From positions 20,777 through 84,776 of the forward strand of contig VZRN01006441.1 in assembly GCA_013397935.1 (NCBI GenBank): a DNA stretch of 64,000 nucleotides, written 5' to 3'. Numbering within the stretch: the stretch's first letter is position 1; each line of letters begins with the position of its first letter. This document shows, piece after piece, positions 23,902 through 37,800 of the stretch. A program made the translations under genes and the position numbers. This DNA is from Dasyornis broadbenti (taxonomy: Eukaryota; Chordata; Aves; Passeriformes; Dasyornithidae). The notes beneath the pieces were generated by a model. The model was not told the DNA's origin and searched no databases. It worked only from the letters and a program-made list of their open reading frames with translations.

Positions 23902-26900
23902 CTGTGGGAGAGAAAAGAAACAGAATTAACATGGACTTGGATGCTGTTCAATAGAAACCAGCAGCCTGTCCTACAAATCAAGGAGCAGGAGCTTGGGGGA
24001 TCCTGGAGTGTCCTTCCTTCCTGGTTTGTGAGGAGGCACAGGGTGGACTGACAGACACGGATTTTGCACTCGGGAATTGCCCCCAGCTGCTTTTCAATCC
24101 TTCATCTCCGTGTCAGAGTACAGCTCAGCCTGCAACCCCACTGTACCTCACTGACACAGCACAGCATTTCTCTAATCGCCTTTGCTGGAAAGGAGCTTAA
24201 AAATGAAATAAAAGCAACCTAAAAGACATGAATGCCGACATTTATATAGGTGAGAAACGGCCAAATACACTCCAGGAGGTGTATGATTGTCACTGGCAGA
24301 GGGAGGAAGACTGAGTGCAAGACATTGTGATTACATGGCAGTGGTTGTTAAATTACAACTCCTGTTCTACTTTTTTTTATAATAGCATGGTCCTGCAGGG
24401 GAGAAATGCCTTAACCAAGAGCCAGCACTGCCCAGGGTGCTTGAAGATGGTCTTGTATTCAGGTCCTGTTGTTTGCCAACAACCACAGGGAACTCCTGCT
24501 ACAAATAAACCATCAGTCCTCTCTTGTGGCATCTCCCGGTGCTGCCACCGCCGTAGAAACACCCAGTCTGGATTTCATGGTTTTTTTTTTTCTTTTTCGA
24601 TCTTGTGAAGTTTTAGTAACATCTCAACTGCTCTCTGCATCGTGCTACCATTAAAAATTCTAACTTCTCTTTGAAGTCATACAAAGGAGTCAGCCGGGGG
24701 TCTGAGAGCTCTGATTCCAGTGTAACACTTAAACTTCTATAAATAAACTTAAAGCACTTAATTAAACTCTAATTTACTTAAATAAACATATAGAACTTAA
24801 ATTAAATTTACTTAAATAAATTTTTTTTCTGAACCGTGTCTCCTCCCCAGTCCCTTGGCCATGCTGACACTAATAATGTAAAAATGGGCTGTAAATAATG
24901 TAAAGACAGGCACATACGGTCTGGAGCAGCGTGAATCACAGAGCTCATGTTGCTTTGCAGGACGTGTCCTGGCAGCGGTTCCAGGTTGAGGTTGGGAGGT
25001 GCTGACTGGTACTGGAGATCAGCAGTGGTTCCTGCAAGTGGAAGTGGGAACAGACATCATTCTTTGCACAGTTCCCGACAGGCCAGATGCTCTGGGCTCA
25101 ATCTTTTTCATCCAAAGGATGTGGAAGACCTCTGTGGGTGAAGGTTAATGGCTCATCTTCGCTTCCTTCCTCTGCTGCCCTCTTTGCTCTCGGCCTTTCA
25201 CTGTCTAGGAACAGCCTCCTGGGATGTCTGGGGTTTCAGCTGACCTCCAGCTGCACGGTTCTGTCGGAGGGTGTGTCCTGAGTGCTGCTCTTATCCGTGT
25301 TTCCCATATAAAAGTTATAAATTTTGCCTGTTGTTAACAAAAAATGTGATGTCTGTCTTAAACTGCCTCAGTTAGGTAGGAGGCCTAAGTTGAGTTCCAC
25401 ACCACAGAGTGGATCCTTTGTTATAAATCTCACCAGATTTTGAGAGCTCAGCTGGAAAGAAACAGCTCCGGGATTGGACTGCAGTGAGAAGGACCCTTGT
25501 TCAAGCTACAATTCATAAAATGGTTTTGGTTGGAAGGGATCTTACAGCTCATCAAATTTTAACCCCCTGCCCCGGGCAGGGACAGCTTCCACTGTCCCAG
25601 GCTGCTCCAGGCCCTGTCCTGCCTGGCCTTGGACACTTCCAGGGACCCAGGAGCAGCCACAGCTTCTCTGGCACCCTGTGCCAGGGCCTCCTCACCCTTA
25701 CAGGGCGGAATTTTTTCCCAATATCCCATTGAAACCTACTTTCTTTCAGTTTAAAACCACTTCCCCCTGTCCTCCCTACCACACCACAACACCCAAACCC
25801 AGACAAAAATCCCTCTAAAATCCCACAAATCCCACCTTTGAGACAACCCAGCTTTGCAGCCCCTCCTCGAGAGGGGTTCGTACCTCCCAGCAGCATCTCC
25901 TGCAGCAAACTGTCGATCCTGGCCACGCCAAAGAGCTTCACAAACTGCACTTGCTCGATCATCTGCCAAGTGATGCTCTGCAGGGGCGGCAGCAGCAGCA
26001 GGATGTCGCTGAAGCGGCCCCGGGAGTCGTACTGGCGGTCGTTGATGTAATCCTCCAGGTTCACCTGCACCTGGAAGCGCATGTTCTTCACCTTGCCAGG
26101 CTCGCTCAGGCCTTTGCAGTCTGGGAGAGGGAGAAATGGAGTTCATTGCTGGCCCGTGGAAGGAAATGGTGCCCTGTCGGGCAGGCTGCGTGCAGGGAAA
26201 CTGCGGTGGTTGATGGCAGGGACTCCACAAGATGGTGATAAGCGAAGACACTTTATTGCAAAATTCCAGGGTTCTCAAACTGTTCCTTTGTTCTGAGTTC
26301 CCAAACTTGTGAGGCACAACAAATGTGTTGAACCAACCCCACAAACCACGACAGGAACTCGCATCAGGTGGAACCAACCACCAGCCCCACTGTGAGCACC
26401 CATTGGTTCTAACGATTGTTTCCAGCTCTGTCACTTGTTTGTCACCTCTGGTTCAGCTGAGCCGTTCCCAGAATGCTCTGCTCAGCCCAAGGAGCAGAAG
26501 TGAGCGAGGATTTTACAAGGGCAGCAAGGCCCTCACTCTGCAAGGCCTTTCTGCTCCACAACAGGAAACAGATGAGCTGCCAGGGATGCTGGGGCAGAGT
26601 CTCCAAGATCAGCTCACAGATCTGGCTGCCACTGATTCACATCTCACATGGGAAGGGAAGCAGAGAGGGGAATTGGAGGGGAAACAGGAATTGGAGGAGA
26701 AACAAGTTATTTGAGGAGCCTTTGAAGGGAAACAGTAAGAAAATAGGAGCTTGCTTCACCTGGATGTGTCTCCCTACTGCCATTAGCAAAGGGCAAAAGT
26801 TTAGAAGTGAAAACATTTGTCCTTCCAAGGGAATAGCCTGGTATTTTCCCCCTGAAAACTCTTGAGTCCCAACAATTACCACTAAATGTGTGCAGTTTCA

Positions 26901-29900
26901 TTGTCTGTATGTTGGGATTACCCTCCCTGCAGCATCAGGTTTTTGTCTTGCTCTCCTGGCTTTGACCTGTGGTCAATCCTTTTATTCAAGGACTGCTGGT
27001 CCAGCTTTGCTTAAGCAAATAAATGTGCCTCTGGGTCAGGTGAAGAGCTGGGATTTACAGCTTTCCACTCCTGCCTCTGCTGTTATCTAAACCTGAGATT
27101 TCTGGATCAGTGCACCATTTTCTTCACTGTCTGCAAAGAATCCACAGGCACCACATTTTCGGGGTCGTGGCGCCAAGCGATGAGATAAAGTGGTTAACAA
27201 ATGACTGCGTGTCAGCACGGAGCTCTGAGGACATTCCTGCTCATTAGCGTGGATAAACTTCACTCCTGTGGAGCTTCACACTTCCTCCTTCCAGCTGAAA
27301 CCTCAGCATCTCACTGTCACATTGATCTAAAGCTCCACAGAGACGCTGATCAGCTGAGCAGGTAATTTGTCAAAATCAATGTTCCTAAGACTCCTGGATC
27401 TTGATTTTGAATCAGTGAATGCAGCAAAAACCCCCAATAATTAATGGAAGATACTTTGACTTCTCGATGCCTAAAGATAAAAGGGCATTGTCTGGGCTTG
27501 GGATTGTTCTCCTATATCTTCTCTGAGCTCCAGGGAGACACACATGGGCACCTGGGCTGAGGCAGAACCCCCTGTGCTGCTGGAATGAGACCCAGCAAAG
27601 CTTCCAAACAAGCTGTGGTTCTCCTCTGCGTTTCCCTGCTCCCCACCCTGTGTGGATCAGCCCCGCCCTGGGTCGGTGCTGGCTTCCAGCAAGATCCATT
27701 AGCAGATCCCTGGTATTTCTGGGCGCTGTGCGCAGCCCAGCTCTCTGTGGTTTTTGATGGTGCTCTCTGGACTCTGATGGATGCTCCATGTTGCTGCTCC
27801 ATTGGCTCACTTTGCTCATACATAATTAATTAATACATAACTAATTAATGCCCATATATGTCCTTAATGGGCATCTCCTGCATTTCAGGCTGATGGGCTT
27901 CCCCAAAGCCAAGCTCCTCCTCCACTCTTGATGTGCAGAGTCTGGCACATCAGCCTGGCTGCAGTTCATCCTTGCTAAAGAGTAAAATACTCAGGAACAG
28001 GTCACTTCTAACTTAAAACTGCACTACTGAGTTCTGCTCATGACAGGACAGTCAGGGTCAATGCAGAGCTGCTTCCAGGGAGTGTTCCTGGTTCCTGGAG
28101 AGCCCCCAGCTCTGTGGCAATCAGGAGGAATCTCACCTGGGTCGAAGAAGATGATGGCTTTAAGGCAGGCGTACTCGTTGTCGTCGATCTGGATGTCCCG
28201 CAAGGGCTTCACCAACTCATCCAAGATTCTGGTGGCCACGCGAGCGATTTCCAGTTCTGGGCAGTGCATCGGGATGATGAAATCATTCCCTGGGAAGACA
28301 AGAGCAATTCCTCATCACGTTTTGGCTCTAGCTCTGGTCTCATCCAGCAGTCACCCCACAGAGCATTGCCTGTTAATCCCAGTGCCATTTGCAGCAGATT
28401 TCCAGTCTGCAGCTTTATCATCTGATCCACAAGTGAGAAGCAAGCCCTGGGATCTCATTCCCTGGTCCTTAATTATCTCATCTGCACGTCAGTGCACCCA
28501 CACTGCACACACAGCCTGCTCCACGTTCTGCTCTGCTCTGCCCTCTGTTACATCGAGCATCTGTTTGTAGGCAGTGTCGCATCTTTATTTTTGGTGTGTT
28601 TTCTTGTCTTAAACAAAGTTATGCCTCTCTCTTTTCTTTAATGTGAGGCTTTCAGGGCCAGTATTCTCATTTTTCCAACAACAATCCCACCTGTGGTGGC
28701 AGAGAGCTACACATAAAGGAAGCACCTATTTGCACTGTAATTTTAATAGACCTTTCCGCTAAGTTTTGAAGCATCCGTATCCAAATACCTCATTGCTTGT
28801 GCCTTGGCAATTTCAGGTACAAAACCAAGGCAACCCAGTCTGAGATGCCATATAAATGCTGGGGGGTTCTCATCCACAATTTCAAAGCCGTGAGGGAACA
28901 GTTATAAAATCCCAATGAATTTTCTTGCTTCCCTTTACTCTTCTCTCAAGCACTGAGTCTCCACCCAGACGTGCAGCCCATGCCCAGGAGTGCAGAGGGG
29001 GTTTCAGGGAGGCAGAATGCTCAGGAATGACCTGGGAGGGGTGAATTATAAAAGCAGGGGTGTGTTTGACTACTTCACCTAATAGCAGAAAATCCGTGTA
29101 TGGTATGGACCTCTTGGCTACCCCGAGCAGCAGATGTTCCCCTGCGTGGGCCCTGAGCAAGGCAACCTGGAGGTGGCACAGGAGAAAGAAATAAGATGAT
29201 ATTCCAAAAGCAGAGAGTGGTGCGCTGAGCTGTTGCTGTTTAATTAAACTAAATTTGGTGCTTGCTCAGATCTAGCAGATCTGCAGATAAAGTTCTGTTA
29301 GGGGCTAGAAAATGTATGTTCACTTTGAGAAGTGCTGCATTCATGGCAAACTAATTAAGAAGCTGTTTTTAACTAAAAGAGCAAAGAGAGGCTTGAGCAA
29401 TCTGAGTTCTTAGGAAATAAACAGATTCTGTATTCAACTCTGAGGTACCATTAAAGGCAAAATCAGTCTTTTTTGACTGGATCTTTTGCAGGCTGGAGTG
29501 AGCAACTCTATATTTTGAGGGGCTTTGGCTACTGAAGTTGTCTTTAATTGGTCCCTTGGCCTTCATCACTCTTTCTCTCCCGTTGTTTCTTGCTCTGCAC
29601 AGGGTGAGCTGTATGCCAGATTCTCCTGCTGAAAGGTCCAGCCGGGAATTCCTTTCAAGGGCAGGCGGTTTGCAGGGAAGAGCCGTTTGTGTTTTTACCT
29701 GGTCGTCGAGGGGGAGCTCACAAAACGCTGGGATGTATTTTGCCCATTCCACCAGCACCAGGAGCTGCTGTTTCATGGATTCACACACATCGTTGATGGT
29801 GGCAACCTTCTTCATGGCAATGTCTGCGCTGTGCACGGGGCTCAGGGATAAATACTGAAAGAGAAACCCCGCAGCTGCGTTGGGAGCAGATCAACGCTGC

Positions 29901-31845
29901 TTCACCCTCCTCCATAGCACCAAATCATCCCATCAGGGCCTTGACGAGACTTTCCCGTTGTGGCTGGACACTCGTGTGCTCAGCTGTGTCTGGCACACAG
30001 CCCGTGGAGCAGCTTCCACGAGGTGGTGCTCAGTCCCAGCGCACGCCCAGCCCTTCTCTGCCTCCTTCCCCGCTCTCCAGGCTGCCTCGGGACAAAACGA
30101 ACATTCCTGTTCCTAGCAGGAGCCAGCAGCACTGTGTCTCAGCTTCCCAAAAATCACTTCAGCCAGCCAAATGCATGAAATGCATCCAGCCTTTTTCCTC
30201 CAGGTTACTGTCAGGGACACAAAACAGTCCTTCCTGCAGGTTTTTGATCTCTGAAGGGCTGCGTGGTTGGGAGAGGGTTGAAAACCATTTTTGGAAAAAA
30301 AAAAAAGGCATTTCATTTTTGAAAAGGAAGCGGACTCATTGCTGCATGTAACGTGCAACATCTGGACTGTGTGTTTCAGTGGAGAAAGGGTATTTGCATA
30401 AGAATTTAAAGGACGCTCAGGGTGAAATTTATGGTGGAGCATGAAATAAAAAAGCAATCAGCGTCAGCTGAAGCCCAGCAGATTTATCCACATTATTTTT
30501 CTGCCCTAAAATTGTTATCCTGATAAAGAAGTTACGAGGAGAGATACAATCAACCATGACTGGAACACTTTGTTCAGAGCAGGACAGAGAGTGCAGCATG
30601 GAAGGCTAAAACTCTGTGTGAATGCGATGAGTTTTTAGGGGTGCAATAACAATTTAGGCTGGGGGAATAGGGGACCTGGGGTCTGCAATATCCCTCAGCC
30701 CTTGGAATGCCAGTTTTGCACCTCACACCAAAGGCTGCAGCTGCTCCCTGCACGATGTGTTGCTTAGACAATGGATTTTTCCTGTCTGCTTTGGGATAAT
30801 TTGCATTTTCTTCCCTGTGGGTTTGTGCAGGAGCCATCCCAGGGCAGAGCGAACATCCAGCCCTGGTTGGTTTACGGGGCTGGAATTGCCGAGGGACCCG
30901 TTTGGAAGGGCTGTCCCCACGTGTCCTACCTGCTGTGCCATGGCCTCAGCCTGGGTGAGGATATTGATGGAGAGAGAGCCGTTGTCCTCGTAGCTGCTCC
31001 GGCGGATGCTGATCCTGTCACGCTCATTCTGCACGGCTGAAACGAGAGAGGGCAGTGGTTGTGTCAGGGAGAAACTCCCCCCCAGCCAATGACTGCTGCT
31101 CCTTGTGCTCCAAAACCAGGAGAGGATGGGGCATCTCGTTGGATGTTGGAATAAACAGGCTCTGGGGGAGGAAAAAGGCCACTTCAGAGGGAGAAGACCA
31201 AGCACAAGAGGGAGATGAGGCCATTTGGGAGTCAGAGCAACATCCATGGGATGTTGGGTGGTCCCGCTGGGTCTGATGCAGCTCAGGGGGAATTTAGGGA
31301 TTTGGCGTCACCCTGTTCCATGCGGCAATGTACCCACACTGCTGGAGCCCTGGCCTTTGCTACCTTTTCTGAAGACTCCTCTGCCGAGCTCCTGATACTG
31401 CAGGAGGCTCCTAGGGCTGCATCCCATCTCATGGGATGGAAAACCATCCCCTGATCCCACCTCAGAGCAGCCTCCAAGTGTCCCCTGCCCCTGAGGCATC
31501 AGTGATGATTCCAGGGGACGTCACCGCTCGTGGGATGTGGGAAAAGTCACTTCATTAAGGAAGCTTAAATCCACTGATTTCCTCTTCAAACCATTCCCTC
31601 AGTCTTGCCCATCACACTGTGACTTCAGTGAGCCTGAAACCCCAACGGCAGAAATGGCTGAGGAAAAACACCAAGCCAAGGTTTGTCACCTTGTGCAAAT
31701 CCCTGCTGGGAACCAGCTCAGCATCCCGAAGTGGTGATAACAGCAACACCCCAGACCTTGGACATACTGCAGGGACCGCAGCAAAGTGAAGATCAGCCCA
31801 GGCTCTTTGCTGACAGAAAACTATGAACATGCAACAGTGAATAGG

Positions 31846-31877
<32 letters not shown>

Positions 31878-34800
31878 AGTGATTTTTGAGGCCCATTCCA
31901 CCCTTTAAACCATCCTTTTCCCTGAAGCAGGAGCCACATCCAGCCTCATGCACCATCAGCCCTGCACAGGGAACAGAAGGGATGGATTGCATTTATTTTT
32001 GCAACAGTCTCCAAGAGCTGACTCGCCTCCACTGCAGCCATCGAGTGAAACAGCAGCAGAGAAAAAAGGAGAATTTAGGCTTAATCCAACCTGTTTTGAG
32101 TGTTGGTTTCTCCCCAAGCCCTCTTGCCCCTGTCCAGCAGCTCGGGTCTGGGGGAAGGAGCCTGAACACAGAGTCAGTGTTTCCCTGGCAGCTCACAGAT
32201 CCTGGCTGCAAACAGCTCGGAAAGGCTCTCGTCAGATCCTTAAAGCAGAGGGAGCAAGAAGATTTAGAATGTGGTGATAGTGCTATACATCCCTCCTCCT
32301 CCATCCAGCAATCCCAGACTCCTTTCCTTTTATTTAGGGGGAATGACTCAAACAGAGCTGCCAAGACACGAGTCACTCTGCTCTTTATTAACCCCTTGGG
32401 TGTAAAACAGAGTGGATTTGTCTCAAAAGTGGTCACTGGAGAAGATTTTTCCAGCAATGATTATTTTTTTTTCTGCAGAATCAGCAAAGTTATTATGCCA
32501 TCCTTCTTTTGAGACTTTGCCTCGCTGCCTGGTTTTGCTTTAGAGCATCACTTCTTGCACAGGACTCATTCCTGGGAATTCATAAAAGGAAAAATGTGGG
32601 CACTGTTTTGCACAATTTGAGGGAATTTTTTGCCAGCTCATGTCCAACCACTGCTCTGTTTTCCTAACCAGCCTCTGATGAGAGGCCAACAAAGTGAAAG
32701 GGCAGAAAACAATCAACAGTGACAAAAATCAATGCCTCCCCTTATCAACAGGAGCTCAGTATTTATTTTCCAAGATTTGGGGCTCAGCCTTGCTGTCGGT
32801 CAGGATCAGCTTGTGGGGATCGGATTTGTACCTCAGAGCCAGCCTGGCCTGCAAGGGGCTGGCTGGGTGCATCCATTTCCGCAAAGTGCAACACACAAAC
32901 AAATTCCTGGAGCATTTCCAGGCTATGGACACTACAGAGAGGCAATTAGTCATCAATTTAGAGAAAAAAAAAAAACACCACAGCTCATGGGAGGCTCTGC
33001 TAACCCACCTTAGAGAGCAGCAAAAGCTGCTTTAGGCGTGAGGATGGGCCAGCCAGGGACCCCCCAGCCTGAGGGTGAAGGTGCTTATAGGAACCGTGAT
33101 CTTGACCCTTCAGGGCTTTTATTGGCCCACCAGAAAGGGGAGTAGCAGCACCCAGCACTCAGGAGAAACAAGCCTGACCCAATCTGTGTCATCACTGACT
33201 ATTTTGGAAAATCCCCATCCAAGCTTCTACACCTGGATTTACACCAAGTGCTCCCCACATGCTCTTTGCCTGCTCACATGAAAAGGTGCCAGTTTTGCCT
33301 TTCCAGCTGAGTTTCACATCGGATTTTATGCAAATCCTCCAGTCCCAGGCAGACCTGGTCCCCACGACAGACTCCTTTAAGAAGCTTCAGCCTGTTTTTT
33401 CCCCAAGGTGTTTTTATGGCACATATTTCAGTGCTTCCCTCATGCTCTGATAAGCTCAATCTTCCAGTGTAAGTGGATGGTACAGCCCGACTTTCTCAAG
33501 GTGATTCGGGTGTTATCGCTGAAAGCACCCAAGATGGGGTGGAATCAGATACAAAAGGGAGTTAATGTTTCACCTGCCACAAAAATTAATCTATTACTGT
33601 GCAGTGATTATATGGCCATATTTATTGTGTTTGGGAAAGGGAAGGCACAGGTCACTCCTGCTGAGGCAGTGGGAGTGCTCGAGGGACGTGCTGGCCCTGG
33701 GGGTTCTGGGCTCAGGTGTCATCTTGGCTTTGCTGTCAATAAAACTCAACAAACCTGCAGGAAGGACTGAAATCCCAGTGCTGGATGCCAGAGCTGGGAA
33801 TGGAACGGAGAGAGCAGGAGGAGGGAGGTCCCTGCGTGCTGTACTCACAGTGTTTCTGTCCTCACTGACAGATTTACTCCTCCTGCTGCCTGATTAATTT
33901 ATATCCACAAATAATCTTTTTTCCCTGAGCTACCTCAGATTTTGTAGGTGTGGTGTGTTTTACTCACAAATAAATCCCTGTGGTACATGTACTTTTAATC
34001 CTTTCATGGGCTTTTGGGCTGATTTATGACTATTGAAGGTAGAGAAGATCCTTTATCTTTTCCATCCTTCTTTGCAATAACCTGCAGTCCCAGCCTTCTG
34101 AAAGCTGGCAAAAGAGATGTGCAAACACAAGGTATGAAACAAGATAGAGGTTCTGTGAAACGCTAATAAATCTGTCCTATAAACCTGTCCAATTTCACAA
34201 TAATAAATAAGAAGACGCCTCAAACCCTCCCACTGTTTTGCAGCAGTAAGTGATACAACAATTCTTTTTATTTCTGCGTAAAACTAAAGAAGTTCATGCA
34301 CATTCACAAATTACTTTAAAGGGAATGAGAGGTTAAATATTAACCCCACCAGCAAACTGAATCCTGACAGTGGAGTGCTGGCCTTTCAAAAGGCTTCCAG
34401 GTTTCCAGGCACTCAGCTCCGTGTGAGGAGATGACCTGACTCACTTGAGAAATCACACCCTGCTGATTTATTGGAGGTTAAACATGATCTCAGGGAGATG
34501 CTAAAAATAGTCTCCTGCTGTTTTCTTTGGGTGTTTAAGTACCTGGTGTTCTCCCCAGCCACTGATGCTGCAGTGACCAGAAACCTGTCCGGTAGCATTG
34601 AGCAAGACAATGGAAATCGAACCTTGTGTGCAAAGAGAGAAAACCAGGGAGAACAGCCAGCAAATCCCCAAAGCACCCAGAGCACGCTCTGGCACAGTCC
34701 AAGCCTTAGCCACAAAATGAGAATAAAGGAGTGAATCTCCTGTAAAAATCTTAAATCCTGATCATAGATGTGTTTTAGGAGATGAGAGGGGGTTGTGTTC

Positions 34801-37800
34801 AAGCAATCCTTTCCCTCTCCCCTCATCCTAAGTTTAATGGTTGTTATCAAAGTGAATCATTTATTAAAAAAAACTTAATTGGGACACGAGTGATTCTGAA
34901 TGAGCTACTTGCTAGGAAATCTGGGAACTGGACTTTCCACAAGACTCAGCTTTTGTCCCTTCCCTGCTCTCGTTAGTGCTGATGGAACCTGGATCCCGAC
35001 AGAGTGCACCAGCCAGAAGGTGTGGGGCCCTTGTGTGGGGCAGTCCTGGTCCTTTCTGAAAGCAGGCCCAGATTCAGTCTGTACAAACAAGGCAATCGGA
35101 AGATCCCACTGATCGTTTTCCCAACCATTTCCTGGGGAGCCTGTTCAGTGCCCCACCACCCTCAGGGGGAAGAGCATTTTCCTAATATCCAACATAAACC
35201 TCTCCTGACACAATTTAAAGGTACTCAGGTAATTGCATCATATGGCTTTTTCTTTAGGAAGAAATTTCTTTTCTACCAGGCTACACAGTTCCTTGTTTCA
35301 AAAGGGGATTAAAAAAAAAAAAAAAAGGAAAAAAAACAACCAAAAATTTCAAATCACGTCTTAANTACACAGTTCCTTGTTTCAAAAGGGGATTAAAAAA
35401 AAAAAAAAAAGGAAAAGAAAGATCCAAATATGTCACATCACGTCTTACAACACAGGAAGATCAGAAAAAAAAAAAAGATCCCTCTGGATCCAAAATTCCC
35501 GTTTGATCAGTTAGCTTTGCCAGGGAACAGCGAGTTCTCCAAGGCTGAGCACACAGACACTGAGCAGTGGGTCAGTGGGGCGAGTGCAAGGGTGACACAG
35601 CCCTGCTGACCCCACCCCAGGTGGATTGTCCCGGGCCAGCCTGGGAAAAGGATCGTTTCCAGCTTCTTCCCCTCTGCTGTGGATAAACAATGCTATTGCC
35701 ACACCCTGGAAACTCTGATTGCTGTTAGAAGGGCTGGCCCAGAAGGAATGTGCCAGGGAAAGAGCCGTGCCAGTGCTGGGACACAGAGCATGGCGAGTGT
35801 GGGTGTCACCGCTGTCACCTCCCGCCATCACCTGCTGCACGCTCCAAAAGCTTTTGTACAAATATTTGTGCCCTCCAACACTGCTCTACCCAAGACATGG
35901 CTTCTCCTTTCCCCCAATGCTTCGCAATACTGTTTAATATTAATCTAGAACCACCCAAAAGCAAATAGCTGTGTTCTTTTTGTGCACACAATTGTGCAAG
36001 AAATTTTCTTTCCCAGTCCTGCACGTGTGCTCGGGGTAGAGCTCTGGTCAGCTAAGCCAATGTCTGCACAGCAGGTTGCTCAAGGTGCTCTAAAATCTTC
36101 CTTGCCAAACACAGGAGCATTTTCCGAGCGCACAACCTGACTGCGCTCATGAAAAAGTTTCAAGGAATGTGACGATGTGGAACTTGAAATGAGTCATCTT
36201 CCATCAGGCTGCGCACTCAGTGATGGAGGCATGAGCCAAGGTTTTATAACTTTTGCCATAAAAACCAATAAAAATCATGCTTCAGCTCAAATAGATCTGA
36301 TAACCAGATTTCAGCCTATCCAAGCAGTGCAGTTTGCTGCATTGGCAGTTGGCTTTATCCCCATCTAGAACTGACCAGATCAGCTTCAATTTGGTCTTCA
36401 TTAATCTGAGCTCTATTTTTTTTTTTTCCATCTACTGTATTTACACCATTTCTCCTAAATTAAACCAGCCGGCATTTTTGCCTCATCCATGACTTATGCC
36501 AAATTTCAAGAAACCCTTCTTCTCCAGGAAAACATATGTTCAGAACATCGGAAAGATCATTACATCACCAGTAACATCTTAGGAATTACCAGAAATGGAT
36601 GGCAAATTTCCCCCTTGGTTTCACCGGGGCCACGATTTCACCCCTTGGGTCAATTTGGTGACATGGAAAGAAACTTTCAAGCTCCTTTCTGCCTCCCTCA
36701 TCTTTAAGCTGCCTGTGGGTTGGGAAAGAGCACAGATGGAGGGTGAGGAGTGTTGGAACCATCATCCAACTGCCTGCACCTTGGGTGGGCTGGGCCTCAG
36801 TTTGTCAAGCACTCAGGGGACAAGGACAAGCACAGTGAAACAGGATCATCCATGCTGTCCCAGCATGCAGAACTGGATAAGCAGAGACCAGAACCTCTGT
36901 GACAGATCCCAGACTTCCCAGGGAAGCTGGATGTAGGCATAGATAAACACAAATGGGTTTTCTCCCGTTGAGCATTAGGCACTGTAACAGTATTTCCTCT
37001 AGAAAGGGCATGTCCTGATGGTCACTGGCACCCAACCCTACAACTCTCCACCTCCTTATATCAGCCAACGGGAAGTGCAACAAAAGGTGTGGGCCAACAT
37101 GGGATTGGTGCTGGTGGTGGCTCCATGGTCACATTATAACCAGCAGCACGACCAAAGGGCTTGGCTCTGACTCATGTCCTCTCATGGAGTACATGAGCCA
37201 CCTGTGGGGAACACTGGAGTCACCCGTGGGGAGCACAGGAGTCACCTTTCTCCAGGAGCACTGCCCATGTGCCCTGTGCCACGGAGGAGAGGCTGCTGCT
37301 CCTTCAGGCACCGTGCTCAGGCTGTACCTTGCCCTCGCACGCAGCTATGTGAGCATCAGCCGAGCCAACTGCTCCATCTGGAGCAGCCAGCTGATGGCAT
37401 TTGTGACATTGAGGATGGCAGGTCCTCGCTGAGACCGGCACAGGTGGGATTAGGAGTCACAGCAGTGGATATGGAGAGAGGGAACTGATGCTGTAAAGCA
37501 CTTGGAGACCAAGTAAGCCCTGCAGAAGCCCGTCCCTTTCCCAGTACTAAAATATCCCAAAAAGACCAGCCTCACAGGAAGGGTGAATAATGTCACCTTG
37601 CTGTCCTTGAAATTGAGATGACAAAATCTGTTTCAGCTGCAACAAAAAAATCTCTCTCTGTGACACACAAGCACCATCTTTGCAACCTGCACTGCTGCTG
37701 CTCCCCACCATGCTCTGCAGTGCGAGCAGGTTTGAAACATCTCTTTGCACCCACCTTCTTTCTTCATGCCAGCTCTGAAGCACTTCTTCAGCCTGCAGTA

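Larger units (their letters stand above)
31037..37754. other. HNF4B intron 3
   Basis: About 6.7 kb, gtgggt...tttcag on the minus strand. It holds a 31-A homopolymer (31846-31876), a CR1 remnant (35127-35222), a suspect assembly duplication around an N (35282-35448) and a 22-bp tandem pair (37199-37242). A 208-codon plus-strand open frame at 31886-32512 has no recognisable similarity. Confidence 0.7.

Noticed and set aside
25751..26434. 227-codon minus-strand open frame, the longest in the window
   Set aside because: It overlaps HNF4B exon 8 in another frame; the correct frame gives the HNF4 ligand-binding domain. It also runs across a real splice donor and acceptor.
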